Origin: an uncultured Alphaproteobacteria bacterium
GTDB taxonomy: Bacteria > Pseudomonadota > Alphaproteobacteria > Micropepsales > Micropepsaceae
Direction of reading: 5' to 3'
Length of the DNA stretch: 64,000 nt
NCBI GenBank assembly: GCA_903897605.1
Contig: CAIUCH010000001.1
Location: 1 to 64,000, forward strand
Shown: piece by piece, positions 8,669 through 17,243 of the stretch
Layout of the letters: each line of letters starts with the position of its first letter
Position numbering within the stretch: the stretch's first letter is position 1
The notes under the pieces: model-generated
The model's input: the letters and a program-made list of their open reading frames with translations, nothing else
What the model was told of the DNA's origin: nothing
Databases searched by the model: none
Position numbers and translations under genes: made by a program

Positions 8669-9329
8669 GGGCGGGGTCTTCCAGGCTGTAGCCCAGGCCG
8701 CGCACCGTCTGGATCAGATTGGCGTCCAGCTTCTTGCGCAGCCGGCCGACGAAAACTTCGATGGTGTTGGAGTCGCGGTCGAAATCTTGATCGTAAAGAT
8801 GTTCGACCAGCTCGGTGCGCGACACCACTTTGCCGCGATGATAGGCCAGATAAGCGAGCAAGCGATATTCCAGGCTGGTGAGTTTGACCGGATTGCCGTC
8901 CAGGGTGACGCGGCTGGCGCGCGTATCGATATGCAGCGGGCCGATATCGATGTCGGCGGTGGCGAAGCCGGCGGCGCGGCGCAGCAGCGCCCGCAGCCGC
9001 GCCAGCAATTCCTCGGTGTAAAAAGGCTTGGCGAGATAATCATCGGCGCCGGCGTCGAAGCCCGCCACCTTGTCGCTCCAGCGGTCGCGCGCGGTCAGGA
9101 TCAGTACCGGCATGGTCTTGCCGGCCTTGCGCCATTTTTCCAGCACCCGCACGCCATCGAGCTTGGGAAGGCCCAGATCCAGCACCACGGCGTCATAAGG
9201 TTCGGTGTCGCCGAGGAAATGGCCTTCCTCGCCATCGGCGGCGGCATCCACGACATAGCCGGCCTCGCCCAGCGCCTTTTTCAGCAGACGCTGCAGATCC
9301 TTGTCATCTTCCACCAGCAGAATACGCAT
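8643..9329 (-). CDS. OmpR/PhoB-family response regulator
   Basis: A 228-aa DNA-binding response regulator. The receiver domain starts MRILLVEDDKD, with phospho-acceptor Asp51 (VVLDLGLP) and the conserved Thr and Lys (LILTARD, DYLAKPF). The C-terminal winged-helix domain carries the family pattern (LTSLEYRLLAYLA, then VVSRTELVEHLYD, then VFVGRLRKKL and TVRGLGY). I chose the ATG at 9329 because it has a strong AGGAGAG ribosome site and a standard receiver N-terminus; the open frame extends upstream through the PepSY-like gene. It is the best candidate to bind the 11-bp-period direct repeats upstream of three envelope genes in this window. Confidence 0.95.
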   Translation of the reverse strand: MRILLVEDDKDLQRLLKKALGEAGYVVDAAADGEEGHFLGDTEPYDAVVLDLGLPKLDGVRVLEKWRKAGKTMPVLILTARDRWSDKVAGFDAGADDYLAKPFYTEELLARLRALLRRAAGFATADIDIGPLHIDTRASRVTLDGNPVKLTSLEYRLLAYLAYHRGKVVSRTELVEHLYDQDFDRDSNTIEVFVGRLRKKLDANLIQTVRGLGYSLEDPALGTSHLPA

Positions 9330-9336
9330 TGCTCTC

Positions 9337-9852
9337 CTAGTGCCCGCGGCGCCGACCGCCCAATCCTTCGCGGCCACCGAAGCCGCCGCGCCCGCCAAAA
9401 TCACGATTCCCAAAATCGCCGCGACCACCATAACCGCCGCCGCCCGGCGGTCCATAGCCGCCAAAATCGCGGCGCTCCATTTGCGGTGCGGGAATGGAGG
9501 GCGCAGGTGCGAAATTGCGGCGCGCGCCTGGAGCATCGAAAGCATCGCGCCCCGGCGACGCACCCAGCACCCGGCCGGTGCGCGCATCGGTGTCGAGCCA
9601 TTCGATGCGCCCATCCGGCCGCATCCATTTGAGGTGATAATGCTCCGAGCCGCCAGGACCCATGGTCGGGCCGTCGGCATCATAGAATTCGCCGGGGTGC
9701 GAGCGGCGAACTTCGGGAAGAATGCGGTCCAGGGGCTGAACGCCGGAAGCGCGATCTGGTGGACCGGCATCAAAACGCCGCGCCTGGGCCAGCGCCGGTC
9801 CCGAAAGACCGATGGCCAAAGCCGCTACCAGAAGAACAAAGCCCAGGCGCAT
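9337..9852 (-). CDS. Secreted PepSY-like protein with Gly/Arg-rich tail
   Basis: This 171-aa exported protein has a signal peptide (MRLGFVLLVAALAIGLSG, cleavage after ALAQ). Residues about 30-95 contain a PepSY-like pattern (LDRILPEVRRSHPGEFYDAD, then YHLKWMRPDGRIEWLDTDARTG), as found in small periplasmic proteins encoded beside OmpR-type two-component systems. The last 60 residues are low-complexity Gly/Arg/Phe repeats (RDFGGRGGFGGREG). The ATG at 9852 is preferred; a GTG two codons earlier is possible. It is seven bases upstream of the regulator gene, so it heads the operon and may modulate the sensor kinase. That role is inference. Confidence 0.8.
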   Translation of the reverse strand: MRLGFVLLVAALAIGLSGPALAQARRFDAGPPDRASGVQPLDRILPEVRRSHPGEFYDADGPTMGPGGSEHYHLKWMRPDGRIEWLDTDARTGRVLGASPGRDAFDAPGARRNFAPAPSIPAPQMERRDFGGYGPPGGGGYGGRGDFGNRDFGGRGGFGGREGLGGRRRGH

Positions 9853-9876
9853 GGCCACTTTTTAGCCTTTTTCAAA

Positions 9877-9913
9877 TGAACCTCAAATGAACGCGCCAGC
9901 CAGAAGGCGTTCA
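9877..9913. promoter_or_regulatory. Candidate OmpR-type response-regulator boxes (site 2), divergent promoter
   Basis: TGAAC occurs at 9877-9881 and 9888-9892, an 11-bp period and the same orientation toward the 9982 gene as sites 1 and 3 have toward theirs. A further GTTCA half-site is at 9909. The region separates the two-component operon from the 9982 gene, so it could serve autoregulation as well as activation. Confidence 0.55.
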
Positions 9914-9981
9914 GCCAGGTCCTCCTAGATTACGCTCCATGGACGGGATCGCTCCTGTCCGCACGGTTAAAGGAGATCAAA

Positions 9982-10305
9982 ATGATTGGCACGAAGATCC
10001 TTCTGGCCGCCGCCGCGCTGGCGGTCTCGAGCCTGGCCGGCACGGCCAACGCTGCGCCGTGGGACCATAACGGCAATCGTTTCGATCATCGCCCCGCTCC
10101 GGTCGTCCGTCACGAATTCCATCGTCCGTATGTGGAACACGTCCGCATCACCGACACGCTTCGCTTCCGGCATTATCGCGGCATCGGCGATCCCACTTTC
10201 GTCCGCGGCCATTATGTGGTGCGCACCATCAATCCCTTCGGCCGCACGGTCTTCGTGGAAGTGGACCCCTATAGCGGCGCCTTCATCGGTGAATTCCGGA
10301 TTTGA
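9982..10305 (+). CDS. Small secreted basic protein
   Basis: A 107-aa exported protein of unknown function. It has a strong ribosome site (AAAGGAG) and a signal peptide (MIGTKILLAAAALAVSSLAG, cleavage near NAAP). The mature part is rich in His and Arg (HRPAPVVRHEFHRPYVEHVR) and ends with a compact beta-like segment (GHYVVRTINPFGRTVFVEVD, then YSGAFIGEFRI) that resembles half of a PepSY fold; the resemblance is weak. It is transcribed divergently from the two-component operon, with the direct-repeat box 90 bases upstream, so it is a likely target of that regulator. A rho-independent terminator follows. Confidence 0.82.
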   Translation: MIGTKILLAAAALAVSSLAGTANAAPWDHNGNRFDHRPAPVVRHEFHRPYVEHVRITDTLRFRHYRGIGDPTFVRGHYVVRTINPFGRTVFVEVDPYSGAFIGEFRI

Positions 10306-10331
10306 GAAAAATCCGGATCTGAGCTTGGGCA

Positions 10332-10417
10332 TAGAACCCATGGTATGCCCCTCCCCATAGGGTTCTAGGCTGTCAAGGAAAAGCCCGCGTTTCTCCCGAG
10401 ACGCGGGCTTTTCATTT
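10332..10417. terminator. Terminator hairpin preceded by a second inverted repeat
   Basis: AAGCCCGCGT (10381-10390) pairs with ACGCGGGCTT (10401-10410), followed by a T-rich tail; the preceding A-run lets it act in both directions. Just before it, TAGAACCC (10332-10339) and GGGTTCTA (10360-10367) form another inverted repeat, extended by ATGG/CCAT. Confidence 0.85.
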
Positions 10418-10489
10418 TCAAGACAGGCTTGGCCCATCCCCATCCGCGAGCCTTGAAACCGCCGCAAATATCGGTGCTTTATTTCCGCC

Positions 10490-12571
10490 ATGCCGCACAG
10501 CAAAGGCCCGCCGCCGCTTCATGATTGGACGCGCGATATTATTCGCGTGGCCGATCGGCTGGTGCCGGGTGCTACCATCGTCCTGACCGCGCTGGTTGTG
10601 CCGGCAGCCTTGCTCTATCTGCTGCCATCCTTTTTGGGCCTGTTCGCCGCGCCGCCCGATCCTTCGATCGATCTCTATACTGTGAACCGTCCCATCGCCT
10701 TCATGTTTCTGGATGCGGACGGCAACGATGTCGGCCATCGCGGCGCGGTGGTGGGCGAGCGTCTCAAGCTGGAAGACATGCCGGCCTATCTGCCCGCCGC
10801 CTTCATCGCCATGGAGGACCGGCGCTTCTATTCCCACAACGGCATCGATCCGCGCGGACTGGCTAGAGCCTTGTTTCTGGATCTGCGCGCCGGGCATCTG
10901 GTGGCGGGCGGTTCGACCATCTCCCAGCAGACCGCCAAGATCGTCTACACCGGACAAGAGCGCACCATGTCGCGCAAGCTCACCGAGTTGATGGACGCGG
11001 CGGGGCTGGAGAAGTCGCTCAGCAAAAAGCAGATCCTGGAACTCTATCTCAATCGCATCTATCTGGGTTCGGCCGCCTATGGTGTGGATGGCGCGGCACA
11101 TGTCTATTTCGGCATTTCAGCGCGCAATCTGACCCTTGCCCAGGTGGCGATGCTGGCGACCCTGACGCGGGCGCCGTCTGTCTTCTCGCCGCGCCGCGAT
11201 CTGCTCAAGGCCCAGCAGCGCGCCAGCCTGGTGCTGGACGCGATGACCCAGACCGGCGCCATCAGCCAAGAAGCCGCCGACGATGCCAGGGCGCATCCCG
11301 CCATCATCGCCGACAATACCATTCTGGATGCGCGCAACTATTTTCTTGACACCGCCGCCGATCAGGCCAAGCAGATGGCCGCCCAGGCCGGCGCCAAGCC
11401 CAATGCCGATCTGATTGTCCACACCACGCTGGAAACGAAATTGCAGGAAGGCGCCCGGCTGGCGGCCACGCATGTCATCGGAAAATTCGGCAAGCATGAC
11501 CGCACCCAGGAGGCGGCGGTGGTGATGATGAAGCCCGATGGCGCGGTATCGGCGCTGTTGGGCGGCGTCGATTATCAGAACTCGGTGTTCAACCGCGCGA
11601 TGCAGGCTCGCCGCCAGCCCGGCTCGGCCTTCAAACCCTTTGTCTATCTGGCGGCACTGGAAGACGGCATCTCGCCCTGGGACGAACGCGACGATGTCGC
11701 GGTCGATATCAATGGCTATCAGCCGCAAAATTTCGGCGGTCATTATTACGGCACTTTGACCCTGGCCGACGCGCTGGCCCATTCCGTCAACACCATTACG
11801 GTCAACCTGGCCCAGGAAGTCGGTGTGAAGAAAGTCGTTGCCGCCGCACAGCGCACCGGCATCGCCTCGCCGCTGGAGCCCAATCCGTCGCTGGCGCTCG
11901 GCACCAGCGAGGTGACGCCGCTGGAATTGACCACCGCCTATGCCGCCTTCGCCAATGGCGGCTTTCGCGTCACCCCCTATTTCATCACCGAAGTGGATGA
12001 CGCCGGCGGCAAGGCATTGTACCGCCGTGCCGCGCCGCAGCCCCAGCGCATCATCGATCACGACGTCAATCGCGATCTGGTGGCGATGTTGTGGAACGTG
12101 ACCGTGGCCGGTACCGGCACCAGCGCCTCGCTCAGCCCCCGCGAAACGGCGGGCAAGACCGGCACCACCCAGAATTCGCAGGACGCCTGGTTTGTCGGCT
12201 TCACCACCGATTACGTGACGGCGGTATGGGTGGGCAATGACGACAACACTCCCACCCGCGGCGTCACCGGCGCCACTTTGCCGGCCCAGATCTGGAAAGC
12301 CGCGATGCAGACCGCGGAAAAAGGCCTGCCGATGAAGTCTCTGGACCGTTCGCCGCCACAGCCGCCGCATGTACCGGAGGAATTGCTGGCGTCCGGCGTG
12401 CAGGGACAGCATGTCATCGTCGGCGACGACGAATCCGCCGCCGCCCTGGCGCGCGCCGAGTCTCCGCCGGAGGCCGATGCGCAGCATCGCCGCAGCGGGC
12501 TGGGACGCATTCTGGGCTGGCTGTTTGGCGACGATGACAACGATCGCGCGCCGGCAAGGCCGTCGCGCTAA
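10490..12571 (+). CDS. Class A penicillin-binding protein (transglycosylase/transpeptidase)
   Basis: A bifunctional peptidoglycan synthase of 693 aa. One membrane segment lies near residues 25-48. The GT51 glycosyltransferase domain shows EDRRFYSHNGID and GGSTISQQTAK. The transpeptidase domain carries the active-site SxxK as SAFK (RRQPGSAFKPF), the SxN motif as SVN (AHSVNTITV) and KTG (AGKTGTTQNSQDAWFVG). The C-terminal tail is charged (FGDDDNDRAPARP). The order and length fit the PBP1A/PBP1 group of alphaproteobacteria; there is no large extra domain. It is single in its transcription unit, followed by family B repeat copy 2. Which PBP1 paralogue it is cannot be decided here. Confidence 0.93.
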   Translation: MPHSKGPPPLHDWTRDIIRVADRLVPGATIVLTALVVPAALLYLLPSFLGLFAAPPDPSIDLYTVNRPIAFMFLDADGNDVGHRGAVVGERLKLEDMPAYLPAAFIAMEDRRFYSHNGIDPRGLARALFLDLRAGHLVAGGSTISQQTAKIVYTGQERTMSRKLTELMDAAGLEKSLSKKQILELYLNRIYLGSAAYGVDGAAHVYFGISARNLTLAQVAMLATLTRAPSVFSPRRDLLKAQQRASLVLDAMTQTGAISQEAADDARAHPAIIADNTILDARNYFLDTAADQAKQMAAQAGAKPNADLIVHTTLETKLQEGARLAATHVIGKFGKHDRTQEAAVVMMKPDGAVSALLGGVDYQNSVFNRAMQARRQPGSAFKPFVYLAALEDGISPWDERDDVAVDINGYQPQNFGGHYYGTLTLADALAHSVNTITVNLAQEVGVKKVVAAAQRTGIASPLEPNPSLALGTSEVTPLELTTAYAAFANGGFRVTPYFITEVDDAGGKALYRRAAPQPQRIIDHDVNRDLVAMLWNVTVAGTGTSASLSPRETAGKTGTTQNSQDAWFVGFTTDYVTAVWVGNDDNTPTRGVTGATLPAQIWKAAMQTAEKGLPMKSLDRSPPQPPHVPEELLASGVQGQHVIVGDDESAAALARAESPPEADAQHRRSGLGRILGWLFGDDDNDRAPARPSR

Positions 12572-12575
12572 ATTT

Positions 12576-12652
12576 CCCCCTCCGCCCTGCGCAACCTCGA
12601 GAGGTTGCTACGGGCACCTCCCCCGCCAGCGCGCTGGCGCGCGCAGGGGAGG
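12576..12652 (+). repeat. Structured intergenic repeat, family B, copy 2
   Basis: CCCCCTCCGCCC, then the hairpin GCAACCT-CGAG-AGGTTGC at 12591-12608, then GGGCACCTCCCCC and a variable hairpin closed by AGGGGAGG. GCCC before the hairpin pairs with GGGC after it. It lies between the PBP gene and the ABC importer. Confidence 0.75.
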
Positions 12653-12707
12653 ATGGCCTGTGCATGCATCGGCTTCTCTGAAGAGATGCGCGTGCTATAA
12701 GCGGGCG

Positions 12708-13694
12708 ATGCGTTTTCTGATTGCCGCTTTTCTATTTCTTGCGATCGCGCCCGCCGCCATGGCGCAGCCGCGCATCCACATCACTTTCGTCACAGACTGG
12801 AAAGCCCAGGCCGAACATGGCGGCTTTTACCAAGCGCTGGCCGAAGGCCTCTATGCCAAGCGCGGGCTGGACGTGACCATCCGCGAAGGCGGCCCGCAAG
12901 TGAATGTGCCCCAGCTACTGGCGGGCGGCGCGGCCGATTTCGGCATCGGCTCCAACAGCTTCATCGCGCTCAATCTGGTGAAAGAGAATGTGCCGCTGCG
13001 CGCGGTGATGGCCGTGTTCCAGAAAGATCCGCAAGTCCTGATCAGCCATCCGCGCCGCGATCTCAATTCACTGGAGGAAATGCGCGGCCATCCCATCCTG
13101 ATCTCGGACGGCGCCTTGACCAGCTTCTGGCCCTGGTTGAAGGCGCGCTGGCATTTCAGCGACAGCCAGATTCGCAAATACACTTTCAACCTCGCGCCAT
13201 TCCTGGTCGATGCCAACGCCATCCAGGAAGGCTATCTCACCAGCGAGCCGTTCACGGTGCAGCAACAGGCACATTTCACGCCCAAAGTGTTCCTGCTCGC
13301 CGATTATGGCTATCCCGGTTACGCCAACATGGTGCTGGTGCCGCAGAAATGGATCGATGCCAATCCAAGGGCAGTACAGGCCTTTTATGATGCCAGCCGC
13401 GATGGCTGGCTTGATTATCTGAACGGCAATCCCGCTCCGGCCAATGCACTGATCAAGCGTGACAATCCCGACATGACCGATGCCGTGATCGCCCAGTCGA
13501 TCGACAAGATGAAACGCTTCGGCCTGGTGACGGGCGGCGACGCGCCGGCCTTCGGCGTCGGCGGCATGACCGACAAGCGTTGGCATGATTTCTATCAGAC
13601 CATGCAGGATGCGGGGCTCTATCCCAAAGGCCTGGATATCGCCAAGGCCTATGATTTGCGTTTCATGCGGCGCGCTTTCCAGAATTTCCGATGA
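12708..13694 (+). CDS. ABC transporter substrate-binding protein, NMT1/THI5 type
   Basis: This periplasmic binding protein of 328 aa delivers a small substrate to the permease encoded downstream. The signal peptide is MRFLIAAFLFLAIAPAAMA. The mature start (ITFVTDWKAQAEHGGFYQAL) and the GLDVTIREGGP segment are typical of the THI5/NMT1 group, which includes pyrimidine-precursor (ThiY) and riboflavin (RibY) binding proteins as well as more distant sulfonate binders. The substrate is not evident. The stop overlaps the ATPase start (ATGA). The next operon encodes sulfite reductase, which would fit a sulfonate substrate, but the N-terminal motif favours a heterocyclic compound. Confidence 0.88.
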   Translation: MRFLIAAFLFLAIAPAAMAQPRIHITFVTDWKAQAEHGGFYQALAEGLYAKRGLDVTIREGGPQVNVPQLLAGGAADFGIGSNSFIALNLVKENVPLRAVMAVFQKDPQVLISHPRRDLNSLEEMRGHPILISDGALTSFWPWLKARWHFSDSQIRKYTFNLAPFLVDANAIQEGYLTSEPFTVQQQAHFTPKVFLLADYGYPGYANMVLVPQKWIDANPRAVQAFYDASRDGWLDYLNGNPAPANALIKRDNPDMTDAVIAQSIDKMKRFGLVTGGDAPAFGVGGMTDKRWHDFYQTMQDAGLYPKGLDIAKAYDLRFMRRAFQNFR

Positions 13695-14413
13695 GTCTTC
13701 TGGTCCTGAACGGCGTGGGCAAACGCTTCGACAACGGCACCGAGGCCTTGTCCGGTCTCAGCTTCAGCGTCGCGGACGGTGAATTCGTTTCGCTTCTGGG
13801 CCCCAGCGGCTGCGGCAAATCCACCGCATTGCGTCTGATCGCGGGCCTGATTGCGACAGACAGTGGCGCAATCACTTGGAGCAGCACTCGGCCCGAACTG
13901 GGTTTCGTTTTCCAGGAGCCCACCTTGATGCCCTGGGCGGATGCCTTGACCAATGCGCGCCTGCCGCTGGATTTGAAAAATATTTTGCGCGCGGATGCCG
14001 ATGCGCGCGCCATCCATGCCTTGGCGCGCATGGGGCTGAAGGATTCCGCCGGCGCCTATCCCCGCGAATTGTCCGGCGGCATGAAGATGCGTGTCTCCAT
14101 CGCCCGCGCCCTGGCGGCGGAGCCGAAGCTGCTGCTGATGGACGAACCCTTCGCCGCCCTGGACGAACCTTCGCGCCAGGCTCTGAATGACGACCTCAAG
14201 CGGCTGGCGCGCGAGGATGGCATGACCGTGATCTTCGTCACCCATAGCGTGATGGAGGCGAGCTATCTCTCGGACCGGGTGCTGGTGATGTCGGCCCGGC
14301 CAGGCCGGATCGCGGCGGAAATACCATTGCCGTCCGGCGAACGTGATCGGTTGTCGGCGGCGTTCGCCGAAAGCCAAAGACGCGTCGCGCAAGCCTTGCT
14401 GGAGGCCGCGTGA
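13691..14413 (+). CDS. ABC transporter ATP-binding protein
   Basis: The ATPase subunit of the importer, 240 aa. Walker A is GPSGCGKST (residues about 38-46), the Q-loop is VFQEPTLMPW, the signature is LSGGM and Walker B is LLLMDEPFAALDEP, followed by the switch His (VIFVTHSVMEA). It belongs to the nitrate/sulfonate/taurine/thiamin-precursor (NrtD/SsuB/ThiZ) group by its short length and QEPTLMPW Q-loop. It is coupled at both ends: ATGA overlap with the binding protein and GTGA overlap with the permease. Confidence 0.93.
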   Translation: MSLLVLNGVGKRFDNGTEALSGLSFSVADGEFVSLLGPSGCGKSTALRLIAGLIATDSGAITWSSTRPELGFVFQEPTLMPWADALTNARLPLDLKNILRADADARAIHALARMGLKDSAGAYPRELSGGMKMRVSIARALAAEPKLLLMDEPFAALDEPSRQALNDDLKRLAREDGMTVIFVTHSVMEASYLSDRVLVMSARPGRIAAEIPLPSGERDRLSAAFAESQRRVAQALLEAA

Positions 14414-15195
14414 CGCGTGCCTTCAACATCCTTCTGCCGCTCGCATTGGGCATTGCGATTCTTGCGATCTGGGAATGGACCGTCGCGGCACGTCACATCC
14501 CGGTCTATGTGCTGCCCGCGCCCAGCGCCATCGCGCGGGCGCTGGCCGCGAATTTTCCATCGCTGATGGCGTCGCTGCTCGCTACCCTCACCGTGACCTT
14601 GGAAGGTTTCGTCGCCGCGCTGGTGGCGGGCGTGGGCTTGGCCATCGCCTTCAGCCAAAGCCGGATGACGGAGCGGGCGCTTTATCCCTATGCCGTGGTG
14701 TTGCAGGTGACGCCGGTGGTGGCGATCGCGCCGTTGATCCTGATCTGGATCGGGTACGACCACATCAACGCGGCGCTGGCGTTGATCGCCGCCCTGGTCG
14801 CCTTCTTTCCCATTCTGTCCAACACCATACTGGGTCTGAAATCGGCGGATTTCAATCTGGTGGATCTGATGCGGCTCTACGGCGCGTCACGCTGGCAGAT
14901 ACTGTGGCGCCTGCGCCTACCCACCGCCCTGCCCTATCTGCTGGGGGCGATGAAGATCGCCGGCGGCCTGTCCCTGATAGGTGCGGTGGTGGCGGAATTC
15001 GTCGCCGGTTCCGGAACCGCCACCGGCCTGGCTTGGCGCATCGTCGAAGCCGGCAACCGGCTGGAGATCGCCACAATGTTCGCAGCCTTGCTGCTGCTGG
15101 CGCTGCTCGGCATCGTCATCTTCGCGGTGTTTTCGCTGCTGGAATGGATGCTTTTACGGCGGTGGCATGAGAGCGTCTTGCGCGCACAAGAATAA
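14410..15195 (+). CDS. ABC transporter permease (BPD family)
   Basis: The membrane subunit of the importer, 261 aa with about six membrane segments (for example ILLPLALGIAILAIWEWTVA near the start). The EAA loop that contacts the ATPase is seen near residues 152-175 (DLMRLYGASRWQILWRLRLP). The start is GTG overlapping the ATPase stop (GTGA). The family is that of SsuC/TauC/ThiX-like permeases; substrate unknown. After the stop lies a short AT-rich stretch with palindromic repeats upstream of the sulfite reductase cluster. Confidence 0.92.
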   Translation: MTRAFNILLPLALGIAILAIWEWTVAARHIPVYVLPAPSAIARALAANFPSLMASLLATLTVTLEGFVAALVAGVGLAIAFSQSRMTERALYPYAVVLQVTPVVAIAPLILIWIGYDHINAALALIAALVAFFPILSNTILGLKSADFNLVDLMRLYGASRWQILWRLRLPTALPYLLGAMKIAGGLSLIGAVVAEFVAGSGTATGLAWRIVEAGNRLEIATMFAALLLLALLGIVIFAVFSLLEWMLLRRWHESVLRAQE

Positions 15196-15236
15196 TACGC
15201 GTATATTATGTATAATAAAATAAACTACGCATATTA
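15195..15236. promoter_or_regulatory. AT-rich candidate operator/promoter of the sulfite reductase cluster
   Basis: ATACGCGTAT at 15195-15204 is a perfect palindrome. TACGCGTATATTA at 15196 recurs as TACGCATATTA at 15226, exactly 30 bp later (about three helical turns). TATAAT lies between them at 15211-15216. This is the most AT-rich spot nearby and sits directly ahead of the DUF2849-cysI-DUF934 genes. Confidence 0.5.
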
Positions 15237-15283
15237 GATGTTGAAGTATTGATTTTGCGGCCGCGAAATGTGATTTGACGGCT

Positions 15284-15595
15284 ATGCCCTTGTCCGCCCT
15301 CAAAATCCTGACCGCCAATCACCTTCGCACTGGCGACGTGCTGTATTGGCAGGGCACCCGCTGGGTCGAGACCTTGGCGCAGGCCAATGTCTTTGCCGAC
15401 GACGCCGCCGCCGAAACGGCCCTCGCGAAATCCCAGAAATCGGTCACCGCCAATCAGGTGGTCACGCCTTACCTGTTCGAGGTGCGGCAGGGAAAAGACG
15501 GCCTGCAGCCCATTAAAGAGCGCGAGATCATCCGCAGCCTGGGTCCCAGCGTGCGAACCGACACCGGCAAGCAAGCTGAACATGTACAGATATGA
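15284..15595 (+). CDS. DUF2849 protein linked to sulfite reductase
   Basis: A small cytosolic protein of 103 aa of the DUF2849 family, which in alphaproteobacteria is almost always found directly upstream of the sulfite reductase hemoprotein. The family pattern is visible (LTANHLRTGDVLYWQG, then a C-terminal half beginning VTPYLFEV). Its biochemical role is unknown; an accessory function in sulfite reduction is inferred from gene context. The ATG at 15284 is chosen over a TTG three codons earlier. Its 3' end overlaps the start of the reductase gene by 14 bases, indicating translational coupling. Confidence 0.85.
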   Translation: MPLSALKILTANHLRTGDVLYWQGTRWVETLAQANVFADDAAAETALAKSQKSVTANQVVTPYLFEVRQGKDGLQPIKEREIIRSLGPSVRTDTGKQAEHVQI

Positions 15596-17243
15596 CGAAT
15601 TCGATTCCCGCTTTGTGGCGGAGCGGGTCGAGCAATTCCGCCATCAGATCGCGCGGCGCCTCTCGGGCGCTTTGACCGAAGACCAGTTCAAGCCGCTGCG
15701 GTTGATGAACGGCCTCTATCTCCAGCTTCACGCCTATATGCTGCGCGTCGCCATTCCATACGGCACGCTGGCAGGCCGGCAATTGCGCAAGCTGGCGCAT
15801 ATCGCCCGCAAATATGACAAGGGCTTTGGCCATTTCACCACCCGCACCAACATCCAGTTCAACTGGATCAAGCTGGTGGACGTGCCCGACATTCTCGCCG
15901 AACTCGCCGAGGTGGAAATGCATTGCATCCAGACCTCCGGCAATTGCATCCGCAATGTCACGGCCGACCACTTCGCCGGCGCCGCGGATGACGAGATCGA
16001 GGATCCCCGGCCGCTGGCCGAGATCATCCGGCAATGGTCCAGCCTGCATCCCGAATTCGTTTTCCTGGCCCGCAAATTCAAGATCGCGGTGGGCGCATCA
16101 CCGCATGATCGCGCCGCCTTGCAATATCATGATCTTGCGGTGGAGATCGTCCGCGATGCCGATGGCCGGGTGGGCTACAAGGTGCTGGCCGGCGGCGGCA
16201 TGGGGCGCACGCCCACCATCGCTCAAGTGATGCGCGAATTCGTCGAGCGCGAAGACATTCTGTCCTATCTGGAAGCCGTGCTGCGCGTTTACAATCAGGA
16301 CAGCCGCCGCGACAATCTCCACAAGCAACGCATCAAGATTCTTGTCAACGCCATCGGCATCGAAGAAATGCGCGCCCGCGTGGCCCGCGAGTTCGACGAG
16401 ATCAAACGCGCGGGCAGTTTGCAATTGCCGCCGGAAGAGTTGGCGCGCATCGCCGCTTATTTCGCGCCGCCCGCGTTCGAGACTTTGGCGGACGACATGC
16501 CGGTGGGCGAAATCGATTTCGAGAACTGGAAAAAATCCAATATCCATCGCCATCGCACGCCCGGCAATGCCATCGCCACCATTTCCCTGAAAGCCATCGG
16601 CCAGATTCCCGGCGATGCCAGCGCCGACCAAATGGAGGGACTGGCCGATCTGATGGACGCGTTTGACCTGGAAGAAATTCGCGTCAGCCATGAACAAAAT
16701 CTGGTGCTGCCGCATGTGCGCCAGAAGGATCTGCCGGCGATCTTCGCCCGGCTAAAGGCGCTGGATCTCGCCACCCCCAATGCGGGGCTGATCAGCGACA
16801 TCATCGCCTGCCCCGGCCTGGATTATTGCGATCTCGCCAATGCCCGCTCGATTCCGGTGGCCCAGGCGATCGCGCGGCGCTTCGCCGATCTGGAGCGCCA
16901 GCATGACATCGGTGAGCTGAAGCTCAAGATCTCGGGCTGCATCAATGCCTGCGGCCATCACCATGCCGGCCATATCGGCATCCTGGGCGTCGACAAGAAA
17001 GGGGTCGAATATTACCAGCTCCTGCTGGGCGGTTCGGGCGCGGAAGACGCCGCGATCGGCCAGATCATGGGTCCCGGATTCGGCGCGCATGAGATTGCCG
17101 ATGCGGTGGAGCGGGTGGTGAATCTCTATCTGAAGGAACGCACCGCCGGTGAACGCTTCCTCGACACCTATCGCCGCGTTGGCATGGAGCCGTTCAAATA
17201 CATCGCCTATCAGGAACAGATGAATGCCGCTTATAACGGTTGA
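15582..17243 (+). CDS. cysI: Sulfite (nitrite/sulfite) reductase hemoprotein
   Basis: This 553-aa siroheme/4Fe-4S enzyme reduces sulfite to sulfide in cysteine biosynthesis. Two ferredoxin-like half-domains and two catalytic halves are recognisable. The cluster ligands are in CPGLDYC and, about 40 residues later, CINAC, matching the C-x5-C ... C-x3-C pattern. Positively charged substrate-site residues lie in FTTRTNIQFNW. No flavoprotein subunit (CysJ) is nearby, so electrons probably come from ferredoxin. Context (DUF2849 before, DUF934 after) supports sulfite rather than nitrite as substrate. Confidence 0.92.
   Translation: MYRYDEFDSRFVAERVEQFRHQIARRLSGALTEDQFKPLRLMNGLYLQLHAYMLRVAIPYGTLAGRQLRKLAHIARKYDKGFGHFTTRTNIQFNWIKLVDVPDILAELAEVEMHCIQTSGNCIRNVTADHFAGAADDEIEDPRPLAEIIRQWSSLHPEFVFLARKFKIAVGASPHDRAALQYHDLAVEIVRDADGRVGYKVLAGGGMGRTPTIAQVMREFVEREDILSYLEAVLRVYNQDSRRDNLHKQRIKILVNAIGIEEMRARVAREFDEIKRAGSLQLPPEELARIAAYFAPPAFETLADDMPVGEIDFENWKKSNIHRHRTPGNAIATISLKAIGQIPGDASADQMEGLADLMDAFDLEEIRVSHEQNLVLPHVRQKDLPAIFARLKALDLATPNAGLISDIIACPGLDYCDLANARSIPVAQAIARRFADLERQHDIGELKLKISGCINACGHHHAGHIGILGVDKKGVEYYQLLLGGSGAEDAAIGQIMGPGFGAHEIADAVERVVNLYLKERTAGERFLDTYRRVGMEPFKYIAYQEQMNAAYNG

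Noticed and set aside
15211-15216. TATAAT as a complete sigma-70 promoter for the sulfite reductase genes.
   Set aside because: No -35 hexamer lies at 16-18 bases upstream; the hexamer alone is weak evidence, so it is reported only as part of an operator region.
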